Below, piece by piece: positions 1 through 7,119 of a stretch of DNA of 8,092 nucleotides. The notes under the pieces are model-generated. The model made no database searches. It was given only the letters and a program-made list of their open reading frames with translations, and had not been told where the DNA came from. This DNA comes from Candidatus Aerophobota bacterium. Its GTDB lineage: Bacteria > Aerophobota > Aerophobia > Aerophobales > B3-G15. Position 1 is the first letter of the stretch, and every line of letters begins with the position of its first letter. The position numbers were made by a program, and so were the translations under genes. The DNA lies in contig JAUWJM010000070.1 in NCBI GenBank assembly GCA_030607715.1, forward strand, positions 1 to 8,092, in the 5' to 3' direction.

Positions 1-450
1 AATGCTCTTCTGAGTTCCAAAAACAGCCTCTTCAAAACCAATCTTTAAGCTATAGTGAAGATCTGCCCCAGGCTCACCTCCTCTTCCCTGAGTTCTGGCT
101 CTTCTCCCAAAAATATCACCAAAGACATCTCCACCAAAGACATCTCCCCTGCCAAATACCTCCTCAAAAATTTTAAAGGGATCAAAACCTCCTCCCCATC
201 CAGCTCCTGCTCCCATTTCCGCCTCTAAACCTGCCTGTCCGTATTGATCGTAAATCTGCCTCTTTTCAGGAGAGGAAAGTATCTTATAAGCCTCGGAAAC
301 TTCTTTAAATTTTTCCTCAGCCTCTTTAGAATTATCGGGATTCCTATCAGGGTGATACTTAACAGCTAATCGGCGGTAAGCCTTCTTTATATCTTCAGGG
401 CTGGCCTCCCGAGATATCCCTAAAACTTCATAATAGTCTCTTTTTGCCAT
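1..450 (-). CDS. dnaJ: Chaperone DnaJ (Hsp40), N-terminal part, runs off left edge
   Basis: Co-chaperone that delivers unfolded clients to DnaK and stimulates its ATPase. ATG is at 450-448 and 150 codons are visible with no stop before the window edge. I read an N-terminal J domain (starts [13 protein letters not shown]) with the catalytic HPD tripeptide at residues 33-35. It is followed by a Gly/Phe-rich linker (about residues 78-122) and the beginning of the first client-binding domain ([19 protein letters not shown]). The zinc-finger region (CxxCxGxG repeats) would lie beyond the edge, which makes this full-type DnaJ rather than a short J protein likely but not shown. A weak ribosome site (AAAGG) lies just upstream. 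It follows dnaK on the same strand, the usual order. The G/F linker holds a perfect 15-bp tandem duplication (118-147). Identity is very sure. Confidence 0.96.
   Translation of the reverse strand, partial: MAKRDYYEVLGISREASPEDIKKAYRRLAVKYHPDRNPDNSKEAEEKFKEVSEAYKILSSPEKRQIYDQYGQAGLEAEMGAGAGWGGGFDPFKIFEEVFGRGDVFGGDVFGDIFGRRARTQGRGGEPGADLHYSLKIGFEEAVFGTQKSI
118..147. repeat. Two-copy 15-bp tandem repeat in dnaJ G/F linker
   Basis: The unit accaaagacatctcc occurs twice head to tail (118-132 and 133-147). On the minus strand it encodes Gly-Asp-Val-Phe-Gly twice. The frame is kept, and Gly/Phe linkers tolerate length change, so this is probably harmless slippage. Confidence 0.85.
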
Positions 451-459
451 TCTTTACCT

Positions 460-531
460 TTATTCCTCTACCTTATAATCAGCATCACTTATGTCCTCTT
501 TAGCCTCTTTCTCTTCTTTCTCTTCTTTCTA
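460..531 (-). other. In-frame TAG and the apparent lost C-terminal tail of DnaK
   Basis: Reading on in the dnaK frame past the TAG at 531-529 gives 22 codons and then TAA at 462-460. They start KEEKEEKE and end DISDADYKVEE. The last residues match the acidic terminus usual for bacterial DnaK (DADF/DADY followed by EEV- or VEE-like residues), so this segment was, or still is, coding. Around the stop the codons read AAA GAA GAG in the neighbouring units but AAA GAA TAG here, so one G-to-T change of a Glu codon explains it. With the tail included, dnaK ends 9 nt before the dnaJ start; without it there is a 78-nt gap. Whether the tail is made depends on readthrough, suppression, or the stop being a sequence error. 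Confidence 0.85.
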
Positions 532-564
532 TTCTTTCTCCTCTTTCTCCTCTTTCTCCTCTTT
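505..564. repeat. 9-bp minisatellite encoding Lys-Glu-Glu at the dnaK 3' end
   Basis: On the minus strand about seven 9-bp units run in frame: AAA GAG GAG three times, AAA GAA TAG, AAA GAA GAG twice, then degenerate AAA GAG GCT. They encode a highly charged KEE repeat just before the conserved DnaK terminus. Such units change number by slippage. The stop codon at 531-529 is in the middle of the array. Confidence 0.85.
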
Positions 565-2433
565 AGCCTCACCTTCTCTTTCTTCTGATTTACCAGATGT
601 TTCATGTTTTGCTGTTTCCTGATAAACAGCCTGTCCCAATTTTTGAGAAACCTCTCCTAAATACTTAATCTTATCTCTAATTTGATTAACATCCTCTGCC
701 TCAACAGCTTTCTTTAAATCATTTAGGGCAGTTTGAATACTGCTTCTCTCACTCTCACTTACCTTATCTCCGTAATCCTTAAGAGCCTTTTCTGTTGCAT
801 AAATTATGTTATCAGCTTGATTTTTTGCCTCAATTAGCTCTCTTTTCTTTTTGTCCTCCTCAGCATGCTCCTCAGCTCCTTTAACCATCTTTTCTCTCTC
901 TTCCTCAGATAAAGCCCCCGATTCTCTAATGGTAATGCTCTGCTCCTTACCGGTAGCCTTATCTTTAGCAGTAGCATTTACAATACCATTAGCATCTATA
1001 TCAAAAGTCACCTCAATTTGGGGAATGCCTCGAGGAGCAGGAGGTATACCTACAAGTTGAAACCTTCCCAGAGTTCGGTTATCTTTAGCCATAGTTCTCT
1101 CTCCCTGAAGAACATGTATATCCACAGCAGTTTGGCTATCAGCGGCAGTAGTAAATATCTTGCTCTCTCGAGTAGGGATGGTGGTATTTCGCTCAATGAG
1201 TTTAGTAAAAACTCCCCCCAAAGTTTCAATACCAAGGGAAAGAGGGGTAATATCCAAAAGAAGGATATCCTTTACCTCTCCTGCTAACACACCACCCTGA
1301 ATAGCTGCCCCCATAGCTACTACTTCATCAGGATTTACTCCCTTATGAGGTTCTCGGCCAAAAAACTTCTTTACTGCCCCCTGAACCTTGGGCATTCGGG
1401 TTTGCCCTCCCACTAAAATAACCTCAGAAATATCAGAGATCTTTAGCTTGGAATCTTCTAATGCCTTCCTGCAAGGTGTCATAGTTCTCTCAACTAAATC
1501 CTCAGTTAACTGCTCCAGTTTAGAACGAGTAAGAGTTACATTTAAATGCTTGGGTCCGGATTGATCAGCAGTGATAAAGGGAAGATTTATCTGGGTCTCC
1601 ATGCTGGAGGAAAGTTCACATTTAGCCTTCTCGGCTGCCTCTTTTAATCTCTGTAGAGCCATTTTATCCTGACGAAGATCTATTCCCTGTTCCCTTTTAA
1701 AATTATCAGCTAACCAGTCTACAACTCTCTGGTCAAAATCATCGCCCCCCAGGTAAGTATCCCCATTGGTAGCTAAAACTTCAACCACATTGCCTCCCAC
1801 ATCAAGGATAGAAATATCAAAAGTTCCTCCTCCTAAATCATAAACGGCAATCTTCTTCTCTCCCTTTTTCTCCAGTCCGTAAGCCATTGCAGCTGCTGTA
1901 GGTTCATTTATAATGCGCTCTACTTTTAAACCAGCAATTGTCCCTGCATCCTTAGTTGCCTGGCGCTGAGAATCATTAAAATAAGCAGGAACAGTAACAA
2001 CAGCACTGTCTGCCTTTTCCCCTAAATAATCCTTGGCTACTTGCTTCATCTTTTGCAAAATTCGGGCTGAAATCTCCTGAGGTAAAAATTCACCCTTGTT
2101 AACTTTAACTTTCGCCCTTCCCTGAGAACCATTTATTATCTCATAAGAAACTCTTTTTTGAGCTTCTCTCACCGCATCTTCACTGAACCGACGCCCCATA
2201 ATTCTCTTAATAGAATTCACTGTATTTTCTGGGTTGGTAACAGCTTGCCTTTTAGCTAAAGCTCCTACCAGCATCTCTCCCTTATCAGTAAAAGCTACTA
2301 CAGAAGGAGTTGTTCGACTGCCCTCCTGATTGGGAATAATTACCGACTCATCTCCTTGCATTACCGCAACACAAGAATTAGTTGTGCCTAAGTCAATACC
2401 AATTATTTTTTTTCTAACTTTTTTATCTGCCAT
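529..2433 (-). CDS. dnaK: Chaperone DnaK (Hsp70)
   Basis: ATP-driven cytosolic chaperone, central to protein folding with GrpE and DnaJ. The product up to the TAG at 531-529 is 634 residues. Seen in order: nucleotide-binding domain (about 9-388) with phosphate loop IDLGTTNS at 13-20, [12 protein letters not shown] at 149-160 and DLGGGTFD at 199-206; the interdomain linker DILLLD at 389-394; the substrate-binding beta domain (about 395-505); and a helical lid ending in a KEE-rich tail. The ATG at 2433 is supported by a strong AAGGAGGAA ribosome site at 2449-2441. The family's usual terminal acidic motif is missing from this reading frame but sits in frame just past the TAG (to 460), which would give a 657-codon gene. 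Loss of the tail alone would probably leave a working chaperone core (inference). No CIRCE (HrcA) operator was seen upstream. Confidence 0.97.
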   Translation of the reverse strand: MADKKVRKKIIGIDLGTTNSCVAVMQGDESVIIPNQEGSRTTPSVVAFTDKGEMLVGALAKRQAVTNPENTVNSIKRIMGRRFSEDAVREAQKRVSYEIINGSQGRAKVKVNKGEFLPQEISARILQKMKQVAKDYLGEKADSAVVTVPAYFNDSQRQATKDAGTIAGLKVERIINEPTAAAMAYGLEKKGEKKIAVYDLGGGTFDISILDVGGNVVEVLATNGDTYLGGDDFDQRVVDWLADNFKREQGIDLRQDKMALQRLKEAAEKAKCELSSSMETQINLPFITADQSGPKHLNVTLTRSKLEQLTEDLVERTMTPCRKALEDSKLKISDISEVILVGGQTRMPKVQGAVKKFFGREPHKGVNPDEVVAMGAAIQGGVLAGEVKDILLLDITPLSLGIETLGGVFTKLIERNTTIPTRESKIFTTAADSQTAVDIHVLQGERTMAKDNRTLGRFQLVGIPPAPRGIPQIEVTFDIDANGIVNATAKDKATGKEQSITIRESGALSEEEREKMVKGAEEHAEEDKKKRELIEAKNQADNIIYATEKALKDYGDKVSESERSSIQTALNDLKKAVEAEDVNQIRDKIKYLGEVSQKLGQAVYQETAKHETSGKSEEREGEAKEEKEEKEEKE

Positions 2434-2440
2434 TGAAATT

Positions 2441-2449
2441 CCTCCTTAT
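2441..2449 (-). promoter_or_regulatory. Strong Shine-Dalgarno site of dnaK
   Basis: On the minus strand AAGGAGGAA lies about seven bases before the ATG at 2433. It is near-perfectly complementary to the 16S rRNA 3' end. It fixes the dnaK start, with the product beginning MADKKVRKK. Confidence 0.85.
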
Positions 2450-2462
2450 TTGCTCTTAATTA

Positions 2463-2614
2463 GGGGTCAAATCTTTATTATTGACAAATCTTTGTTGATT
2501 TTATCAAATAAAACCTCTAAATTCTTACCCTTCTTCGCTTTTCCTCCCTACACTTACCGTGTTATATTATGTTGTATAAATACTTATCTTTGTCAATAAT
2601 AAAGATTTGACCCC
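2463..2614. repeat. MITE-like element with perfect 26-bp terminal inverted repeats
   Basis: The left arm 2463-2488 begins GGGGTCAAATC and ends TTATTGACAAA. The right arm 2589-2614 is its exact reverse complement. The arms are separated by 100 bases of AT-rich sequence without a convincing gene. It occupies most of the 211-nt grpE-dnaK gap. Perfect arms of this length with a GGGGTC outer end look like a non-autonomous, transposase-mobilised element or a REP/RAYT-type palindrome; this assignment is inference from general resemblance. No clear target duplication is visible. A transcript through it could fold into a long hairpin. Confidence 0.75.
2566..2596 (-). promoter_or_regulatory. Possible dnaK promoter inside the inverted-repeat element
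   Basis: On the minus strand a consensus -35 TTGACA (2596-2591) lies inside the right repeat arm. It is followed after 19 bases by CATAAT (2571-2566), which matches the -10 consensus at five of six positions. The spacing is longer than the ideal 17, so this is only a candidate. If active, it would let dnaK be transcribed apart from grpE. Confidence 0.35.
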
Positions 2615-2624
2615 ACTATTTTTC

Positions 2625-2649
2625 CCGGACTATTGACTACCGGACTATT
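2625..2649. repeat. Short direct repeat at the grpE stop codon
   Basis: ccggactatt occurs at 2625-2634 and 2640-2649, a 15-base period. The second copy contains the grpE TAG stop (2647-2645, minus strand), and the first places another TAG in the same frame fifteen bases later. It borders the inverted-repeat element and may be a by-product of local rearrangement. Confidence 0.6.
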
Positions 2650-3259
2650 TCTCTGATTTATCAGAATCACCCCTCTTATTAACCTTAACCATAGAGGGTC
2701 TTAAAACTTTACCCTTAAATTTATATCCCCTTTGCAATTCCTCTACCACTAAATTATCGGGGTAATCTTTAGATTTTATTCGCATAATGGCCTCATGCAA
2801 GTAGGGATCAAACTGAGATCCTTTAGCCTTTATTTCCTTTAGACCTTGCTTTTCCAATACAGATTTGAACTGATTGCTCACCAGTTGAATTCCCTCCACT
2901 AAACTGGAAAAATCCTGAGATGACCTGCTGGAATCAATTGCCCTTTCAAAATTATCAAGAACAGGCAGCAGCTCCTTGACAAAATCTTCTACCGCCCAGA
3001 GCACCATCTGTCCTCTTTCTTTGACTGCTCGCTTCTTGTAATTCTCATATTCTGCTTTTAGTCTCTTTAAATGATCAAGATAGCTGTTAGCTTCAAGATC
3101 CAGAGATTTAATTTCTTTCTTTATCTGTTTTAACTCATTGTTGAGAGAAACAGCTTCTCTCTCCTTTTCCTGTAATTCTTTATTCTTTCTCTCCAGCTCA
3201 TGCATTGCCTGGTTGTATTTATCCTTATAGTTTGTTCTCTTTTTTTTACTCTGTTCCAT
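2645..3259 (-). CDS. grpE: Nucleotide exchange factor GrpE
   Basis: Dimeric cytosolic co-chaperone that releases ADP from DnaK. The 204-residue length is normal for the family. Residues 1 to about 65 are strongly charged and heptad-like, fitting the long N-terminal coiled coil. Then come the conserved AEYENYKKR (69-77), VLDNFERAI (100-108) and FDPYLHEAI (150-158). The C-terminal beta domain carries GYKFKGKVLRPSMVKV (178-193), the GrpE signature. The start at 3259 follows an AGGAG ribosome site (about 3270-3266). It overlaps the end of the decayed sugar-kinase frame by 14 bases, which suggests translational coupling to that frame. The stop is TAG. Since the conserved domain ends at about residue 195, termination here looks genuine. 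It lies upstream of dnaK, as expected, but no hrcA precedes it. Confidence 0.95.
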   Translation of the reverse strand: MEQSKKKRTNYKDKYNQAMHELERKNKELQEKEREAVSLNNELKQIKKEIKSLDLEANSYLDHLKRLKAEYENYKKRAVKERGQMVLWAVEDFVKELLPVLDNFERAIDSSRSSQDFSSLVEGIQLVSNQFKSVLEKQGLKEIKAKGSQFDPYLHEAIMRIKSKDYPDNLVVEELQRGYKFKGKVLRPSMVKVNKRGDSDKSEK

Positions 3260-3644
3260 TTTGCTCCTCTTTATCAGGATTAATTTCTCTTACCCTTATC
3301 TGGTTAAATAGCTCAGTTATTCTCGGGAGAATAAAGGGAGTCTCTCTTCCTTTCTCAGCACTAATTGCTCCAGCAGCTAATCCCAGGCAAGAAGTCTTTA
3401 TTATATCCATCCCCCTCTTAAATCCCACAGCAAATCCACCTACCAAGGCATCCCCTGCTCCTACTGTATTTAGAGGATTAATAGAAGGTGGGAAAAGGAT
3501 TAAAGCCTGTTTTTTACCTAAATTCCTTTCCCTCCAGCTATCCTTGCTCTCTCTTTCTCAATTCTATTAACCTTATCCTGGTTTAAAGCTGGGGATTTCT
3601 ACTACTCTATCTAACACCGTATTAAGGGTAACCGTAAGAATCAT
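3246..3644 (-). pseudogene. Decayed PfkB-family sugar kinase (1-phosphofructokinase-like), internally deleted and frameshifted
   Basis: The remnant of a ribokinase/PfkB-family sugar (phosphate) kinase is spread over three frames. From ATG 3644, MILTVTLNTVLDRVVEIPSF resembles the start of 1-phosphofructokinase-like proteins but stops at TAA 3575-3573. One base later the frame KVNRIEKERARIAGGKGI (3574-3521) continues with the family's AGGKG substrate-site motif and ends at TAG 3520-3518. A third frame then gives KKQALILFPPS and NTVGAGDALVGGF, containing the GAGDA catalytic/ATP motif (catalytic Asp), and runs to TAA 3248-3246. About 130 codons remain of the roughly 300 usual for the family, so the middle (roughly 170-190 codons) is deleted in addition to the frameshifts. 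The last segment overlaps grpE by 14 bases and may still be translated upstream of it. The exact sugar specificity is not certain. Confidence 0.82.
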
Positions 3645-3653
3645 TTAACCTTT

Positions 3654-3681
3654 ATTTTATAAAAAAGAAGGGGTAAGTCAA
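3654..3681 (-). promoter_or_regulatory. Likely promoter of the kinase remnant-grpE-dnaK-dnaJ unit
   Basis: On the minus strand TTGACT (3681-3676) and TAAAAT (3659-3654) each match the sigma-70 consensus at five of six positions, with 16 bases between them. The unit lies ten bases upstream of the decayed kinase ATG (3644). It would still drive grpE although the first gene is broken. Confidence 0.5.
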
Positions 3682-3693
3682 CCTCTGTTGCTA

Positions 3694-3722
3694 TTGACAA
3701 AAGGAAAATTTTTGTTAAGTTA
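3694..3722 (+). promoter_or_regulatory. Possible promoter of the radical SAM-gatB-argF-argG unit
   Basis: A perfect -35 TTGACA is at 3694-3699, with a poor -10 (TAAGTT, 3716-3721) at 16-base spacing. It points away from the minus-strand promoter, and the two -35 elements are only twelve bases apart. The weak -10 keeps confidence low. Confidence 0.3.
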
Positions 3723-3735
3723 AAAAAAGATTAAA

Positions 3736-4746
3736 ATGAAAGAAGCTATGTTTTATGAAAAGATAGGGAAAGAGGAAGTAAAGTGCTACCTTTGCCCTCA
3801 CAAATGTAAAATCTCGCCTGGAAAAAGGGGAATATGTGGAGTGAGAGAAAACAGAGAAGGAACGCTTTACACCTTAGTATACGGAAAGGTAATCAGTTGG
3901 GCAGTGGACCCCATTGAAAAAAAACCCCTTTATCATTTTTATCCAGGAGAGACTGCTTTCTCCATAGCCACAGTAGGATGTAACTTTCACTGTCTGCACT
4001 GTCAGAACTACAGTATTTCCCAATTTCTTAAAGGAAGAAAGGATATCCCGGGAGAGGATATCTCTCCCCAAGAAATAATAAATTTAGCTAAACAAAGAAA
4101 AACTAAAATCATTGCTTATACTTATACTGAGCCTACCATTTTCTTTGAATATGCCTATGATATTTGCCGATTAGCTAAAAAAGAAGGGATAAAAAATGTC
4201 TTTGTTACCAATGGATATATTGAAGAAAAACCTTTAAGAAAAATAGCTCCATATATGGATGCAGCCGATGTAGACCTTAAATCTATGAGGGAAGAATTTT
4301 ATCACAAGGTCTGTGGAGCGCATCTTAAACCTGTTCTTGAAACTTTGAGATTAATGAAAGAATTGGGAATCTGGGTAGAAGTAACCACCCTTATCATCCC
4401 CACTTTAAATGATTCAAAAGAGGAACAAAAAGAAATAGCTAATTTTATAGCCACCTTAGGGAAAGAGACTCCCTGGCACATCAGTAGATTTTATCCAGCT
4501 TACAGGTTAACCAACCTTCCTCCTACTCCTGCAGAAACCTTGCACCAGGCTCGCAGGATAGGAATGGAAGCTGAATTAAAATATGTGTATATAGGCAATA
4601 TTCCTAAAAATGAGGGAGAAAACACTTATTGTCCGAATTGTGGGAAAATAATCATTAATAGAAGTGGGTACTGGATAGGGAAAATTAAAATTAAGGACAG
4701 CCGCTGCCAGTACTGCGGTTTTCCAATCAACGGGAATTTAAGATGA
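3736..4746 (+). CDS. AmmeMemoRadiSam-type radical SAM protein (PflA-like)
   Basis: A 336-residue radical S-adenosylmethionine enzyme of the group often labelled pyruvate formate-lyase-activating-like. The CxxxCxxC motif that binds the 4Fe-4S cluster and SAM is C82, C86, C89 (VGCNFHCLHCQNYSISQ). An N-terminal cysteine set (C17, C20, C24, C34) and a C-terminal zinc-ribbon pair (C299/C302 and C324/C327) match the AmmeMemoRadiSam radical SAM family rather than true PflA, which is shorter and lacks these. The family usually occurs with AMMECR1 and MEMO1 homologs; neither is in this window. The substrate is unknown, although acting on a glycyl radical enzyme or another protein is plausible. The ATG at 3736 has no good ribosome site; the beginning MKEAMFYEK fits the family. 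The stop overlaps the gatB start (ATGA). Confidence 0.88.
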   Translation: MKEAMFYEKIGKEEVKCYLCPHKCKISPGKRGICGVRENREGTLYTLVYGKVISWAVDPIEKKPLYHFYPGETAFSIATVGCNFHCLHCQNYSISQFLKGRKDIPGEDISPQEIINLAKQRKTKIIAYTYTEPTIFFEYAYDICRLAKKEGIKNVFVTNGYIEEKPLRKIAPYMDAADVDLKSMREEFYHKVCGAHLKPVLETLRLMKELGIWVEVTTLIIPTLNDSKEEQKEIANFIATLGKETPWHISRFYPAYRLTNLPPTPAETLHQARRIGMEAELKYVYIGNIPKNEGENTYCPNCGKIIINRSGYWIGKIKIKDSRCQYCGFPINGNLR

Positions 4747-6191
4747 AGTATATAGCAAATATTGGCTTAGAAGTTCATGCAGAACTTTTCACTCGAAGTA
4801 AACTATTCTGTGGTTGTAGCACTAATTTTGGATCTCTTCCCAATACTCAAGCCTGTCCAATATGTCTGGGGCTACCGGGAGTGCTCCCTGTAATCAACAA
4901 AAAAGCAGTGGAATACACCATTGCTACAGCTCTGGCATTAAACTGTCAAATTTCAAGATCTTGTAGATTTTCCCGCAAAAATTACTACTATCCTGACCTA
5001 CCCAAAAATTATCAGATTTCTCAGTATGAGGAAGCCGTAGCTAAGGATGGGTATGTCCAGATTAAAATAAATGGAAAAACTAAGCGCATTAGAATACAGA
5101 GAGTGCACCTGGAAGAAGATGCTGGTAAATTAATTCACGGCTACGCCACCAAGGATACCCAGAATAAGCCCTGGAGTTTTGTTGATTTTAATAGAGCTGG
5201 GATTCCTTTAATGGAAATTGTCTCTCATCCTGATATTAATTCTCCGGATGAGGCCTATCAGTATCTTACCAATTTAAAGAAAATTCTGCAGTATTTAAAG
5301 GTAAGCGACTGCAATATGGAGGAAGGCTCTTTAAGGTGCGATGCCAATATTTCTTTAACCTCTCAGGAAGGGAAATTGGGAGTAAAAACAGAACTTAAAA
5401 ATATGAACTCTTTTAAGGATTTAAAAGATGCACTTATCTCAGAGGCAAAAAGACAAGCCGATGTTTTAGACCAGGGAAAAAGGGTAATTCAGGAAACCCG
5501 TCTCTGGGACATCAAAAAAAAGAAAACTATCTCTATGAGAAGTAAGGAAGAGGCTCATGATTACCGCTACTTCCCTGAACCTGATCTTTTGCCCCTTAAA
5601 CTAAAAAAAGAATGGGTAGAAAAAATAGAGGAAAAGATTCCCGAACTTCCCTCTCCTCGTTTTGAAAGGTTTATCAAGGAATATGAGCTACCCTCTTATG
5701 ATGCTGAGGTTCTTACTGATTCCAGAGATTTAGCCGATTACTTTGAGGAATGCGTAAAACTATTTCCCCATCCTAAAGTAGTGAGCAATTGGGTGATGGG
5801 TGAGGTTTTGAGACTGGTAAAAAGAGAAGGAAAATCGCTGGATAAAGTGAAAATTGCCCCTGCTGAACTTGCTGAGGTTTTAGCTGAGGTAAAGAAAGGA
5901 ACACTAAGTGGTAGTTTAGCTAAAGAAGCAATAGAGGTGATGTTTAAAACTGGAAAGGGGATAAAACAGATAATAGAGGAAAAGGGACTTCAACAAATAA
6001 GTGATGAGGAAAGTTTAAGAAAAATGACCGAGGAAGTAATTAAAGAAAATCTTAGGGCGGTAAAGGATTTTCAAAAAGGGAAAAAAGAAGCTTTAGGATA
6101 CCTCATGGGTCAGTTGATGAAAAAAACTAAAGGAAAAGCTAACCCAAAACTGGCAAACAAAATTATTAGAGAAAAAATGGAAAAAATATGA
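4743..6191 (+). CDS. gatB: Aspartyl/glutamyl-tRNA(Asn/Gln) amidotransferase subunit B
   Basis: Subunit B of the GatCAB complex, which converts Glu-tRNA(Gln) and/or Asp-tRNA(Asn) to the amide forms in the cytosol. GatB binds the tRNA and holds the kinase site that activates the misacylated residue. At 482 residues it is full length. Motifs seen include IGLEVHAEL (7-15), the cysteine cluster CGC...CPIC (23-41), KNYYYPDLPKNYQISQYE (79-96), HLEEDAGK (122-129), DFNRAGIPLMEIVS (148-161), EEGSLRCDANIS (193-204), KTELKNMNSF (215-224) and DYRYFPEPDL (273-282). The C-terminal helical/YqeY-like tail runs from about 340. It overlaps the preceding gene and argF by four bases (ATGA) at each end, so translation is probably coupled. 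gatA and gatC are not adjacent here; they must be elsewhere if the complex is complete. Confidence 0.96.
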   Translation: MKYIANIGLEVHAELFTRSKLFCGCSTNFGSLPNTQACPICLGLPGVLPVINKKAVEYTIATALALNCQISRSCRFSRKNYYYPDLPKNYQISQYEEAVAKDGYVQIKINGKTKRIRIQRVHLEEDAGKLIHGYATKDTQNKPWSFVDFNRAGIPLMEIVSHPDINSPDEAYQYLTNLKKILQYLKVSDCNMEEGSLRCDANISLTSQEGKLGVKTELKNMNSFKDLKDALISEAKRQADVLDQGKRVIQETRLWDIKKKKTISMRSKEEAHDYRYFPEPDLLPLKLKKEWVEKIEEKIPELPSPRFERFIKEYELPSYDAEVLTDSRDLADYFEECVKLFPHPKVVSNWVMGEVLRLVKREGKSLDKVKIAPAELAEVLAEVKKGTLSGSLAKEAIEVMFKTGKGIKQIIEEKGLQQISDEESLRKMTEEVIKENLRAVKDFQKGKKEALGYLMGQLMKKTKGKANPKLANKIIREKMEKI

Positions 6192-7105
6192 AAAAAGACC
6201 TTATCTGCATCTGGGATTTAGATAAAAACAAAATTTTAAATCTGTTCCAATCGGCTAATTGTCTAAAGAAATTAATGGAAGAAGGTAAGATTTACCATCC
6301 TCTTGAGGGGAAAACCTTAGCTATGATCTTTGAGAAATCTTCCACTCGAACCAGAGTATCTTTTGAGGTAGGAATGCATCAGTTAGGAGGAAAGCCCCTC
6401 TTTCTCTCAAGTCAGGATATGCAACTGGGAAGAGGAGAAAGTATTGAGGATACGGCCCGGGTTTTATCTCGATATGTAGATGGGATTCTGATTCGCACAA
6501 CTGAACACCAAAGAGTAGAAAGACTGGCCAGAGCAGCTACTATACCAGTAATCAATGGTCTCACTGACCTGCTTCACCCCTGTCAGGCTCTCTCAGATTA
6601 CTATACCCTCTGGAAAAAGGGGAAGAAACTGAACAAGATTAAGTTAGCTTATATAGGGGATGGAAACAACGTTTGTCACTCTTTAATCCTGGGAGCAGCA
6701 AAACTAAGTATATCAATTTGGGTAGCTACTCCCAAAGAATACCAACCCCAGGAAAAAATAATAAAGATAATAAAAAGAGCTAAAGAAGGGAAGGAAGAAA
6801 TACATCTTTTAAGAAATCCTGAGGAAGCAGTGGAAGAAGCAGATGTTATTTATACCGATGTTTGGACAAGTATGGGACAGGAGAAAGAAAGAGAGAAAAG
6901 GAAAAAAATCTTTAATCCCTACCAGTTAAATTCAGCTCTTTTAAAAAAAGCAAAACCAGACACCCTGGTAATGCATTGTTTGCCTGCCCACAGGGGAGAA
7001 GAAATTACCGATGAGGTAATTGATGGGAAAAATAGTATTGTCTTTGAACAGGCTGAAAATAGACTTTATCTGCAGAAAGCTATCTTACTGGATTTGCTTG
7101 GATAA
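6188..7105 (+). CDS. argF: Ornithine carbamoyltransferase
   Basis: Transfers the carbamoyl group of carbamoyl phosphate to ornithine, making citrulline in arginine synthesis. At 305 residues it has the usual anabolic length. The carbamoyl-phosphate loop STRTR is at 52-56, HPCQALSD at 130-137, the ornithine-side loop TDVWTSMG at 223-230 and HCLPAHRG at 263-270; all key family residues are present. The start at 6188 overlaps the gatB stop by four bases (ATGA), and the reading frame stops at TAA 7103-7105, fourteen bases before argG. The SMG loop separates it from aspartate carbamoyltransferase. The catabolic form (ArcB) cannot be excluded by sequence alone, but the neighbour argG supports biosynthesis. 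Confidence 0.96.
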   Translation: MKKDLICIWDLDKNKILNLFQSANCLKKLMEEGKIYHPLEGKTLAMIFEKSSTRTRVSFEVGMHQLGGKPLFLSSQDMQLGRGESIEDTARVLSRYVDGILIRTTEHQRVERLARAATIPVINGLTDLLHPCQALSDYYTLWKKGKKLNKIKLAYIGDGNNVCHSLILGAAKLSISIWVATPKEYQPQEKIIKIIKRAKEGKEEIHLLRNPEEAVEEADVIYTDVWTSMGQEKEREKRKKIFNPYQLNSALLKKAKPDTLVMHCLPAHRGEEITDEVIDGKNSIVFEQAENRLYLQKAILLDLLG

Positions 7106-7112
7106 GGAGGAG
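7104..7112 (+). promoter_or_regulatory. Strong Shine-Dalgarno site of argG
   Basis: AAGGAGGAG overlaps the last two bases of the argF stop and lies seven bases before the argG ATG at 7120. This strong site shows argG still has a good translation start. Confidence 0.85.
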
Positions 7113-7119
7113 AAAATAA

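Noticed and set aside
851..1287. Plus-strand open frames opposite dnaK (851-1060, 1018-1287)
   Set aside because: They lie within the strongly conserved dnaK coding strand, have no ribosome site and no recognisable product, and are shadows.
2495..2507. Small hairpin TTGAT-TTT-ATCAA as a terminator
   Set aside because: The five-base AT stem has no GC and is not followed by a proper U tract in the right place; it is too weak to call.
2330..2599. Plus-strand 89-codon open frame across the dnaK start and the intergenic element
   Set aside because: It overlaps the conserved dnaK N-terminus and both repeat arms. Its composition is what antisense of coding plus AT-rich DNA gives, and no family is recognised.
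2434..2644. CIRCE/HrcA operator for the chaperone genes
   Set aside because: No TTAGCACTC-N9-GAGTGCTAA or close variant was seen in the grpE-dnaK gap or in 3645-3735.
2615..2647. Reading grpE through its TAG to extend the protein into the inverted-repeat element
   Set aside because: The GrpE domain is already complete before the TAG. The extension meets a second TAG after four codons and then repeat sequence with no family resemblance, so the first TAG is taken as the true stop.
3205..3570. Plus-strand 121-codon open frame opposite grpE start and the kinase remnant
   Set aside because: The minus strand carries the recognisable PfkB and GrpE motifs. The plus frame has no motif and is a shadow.
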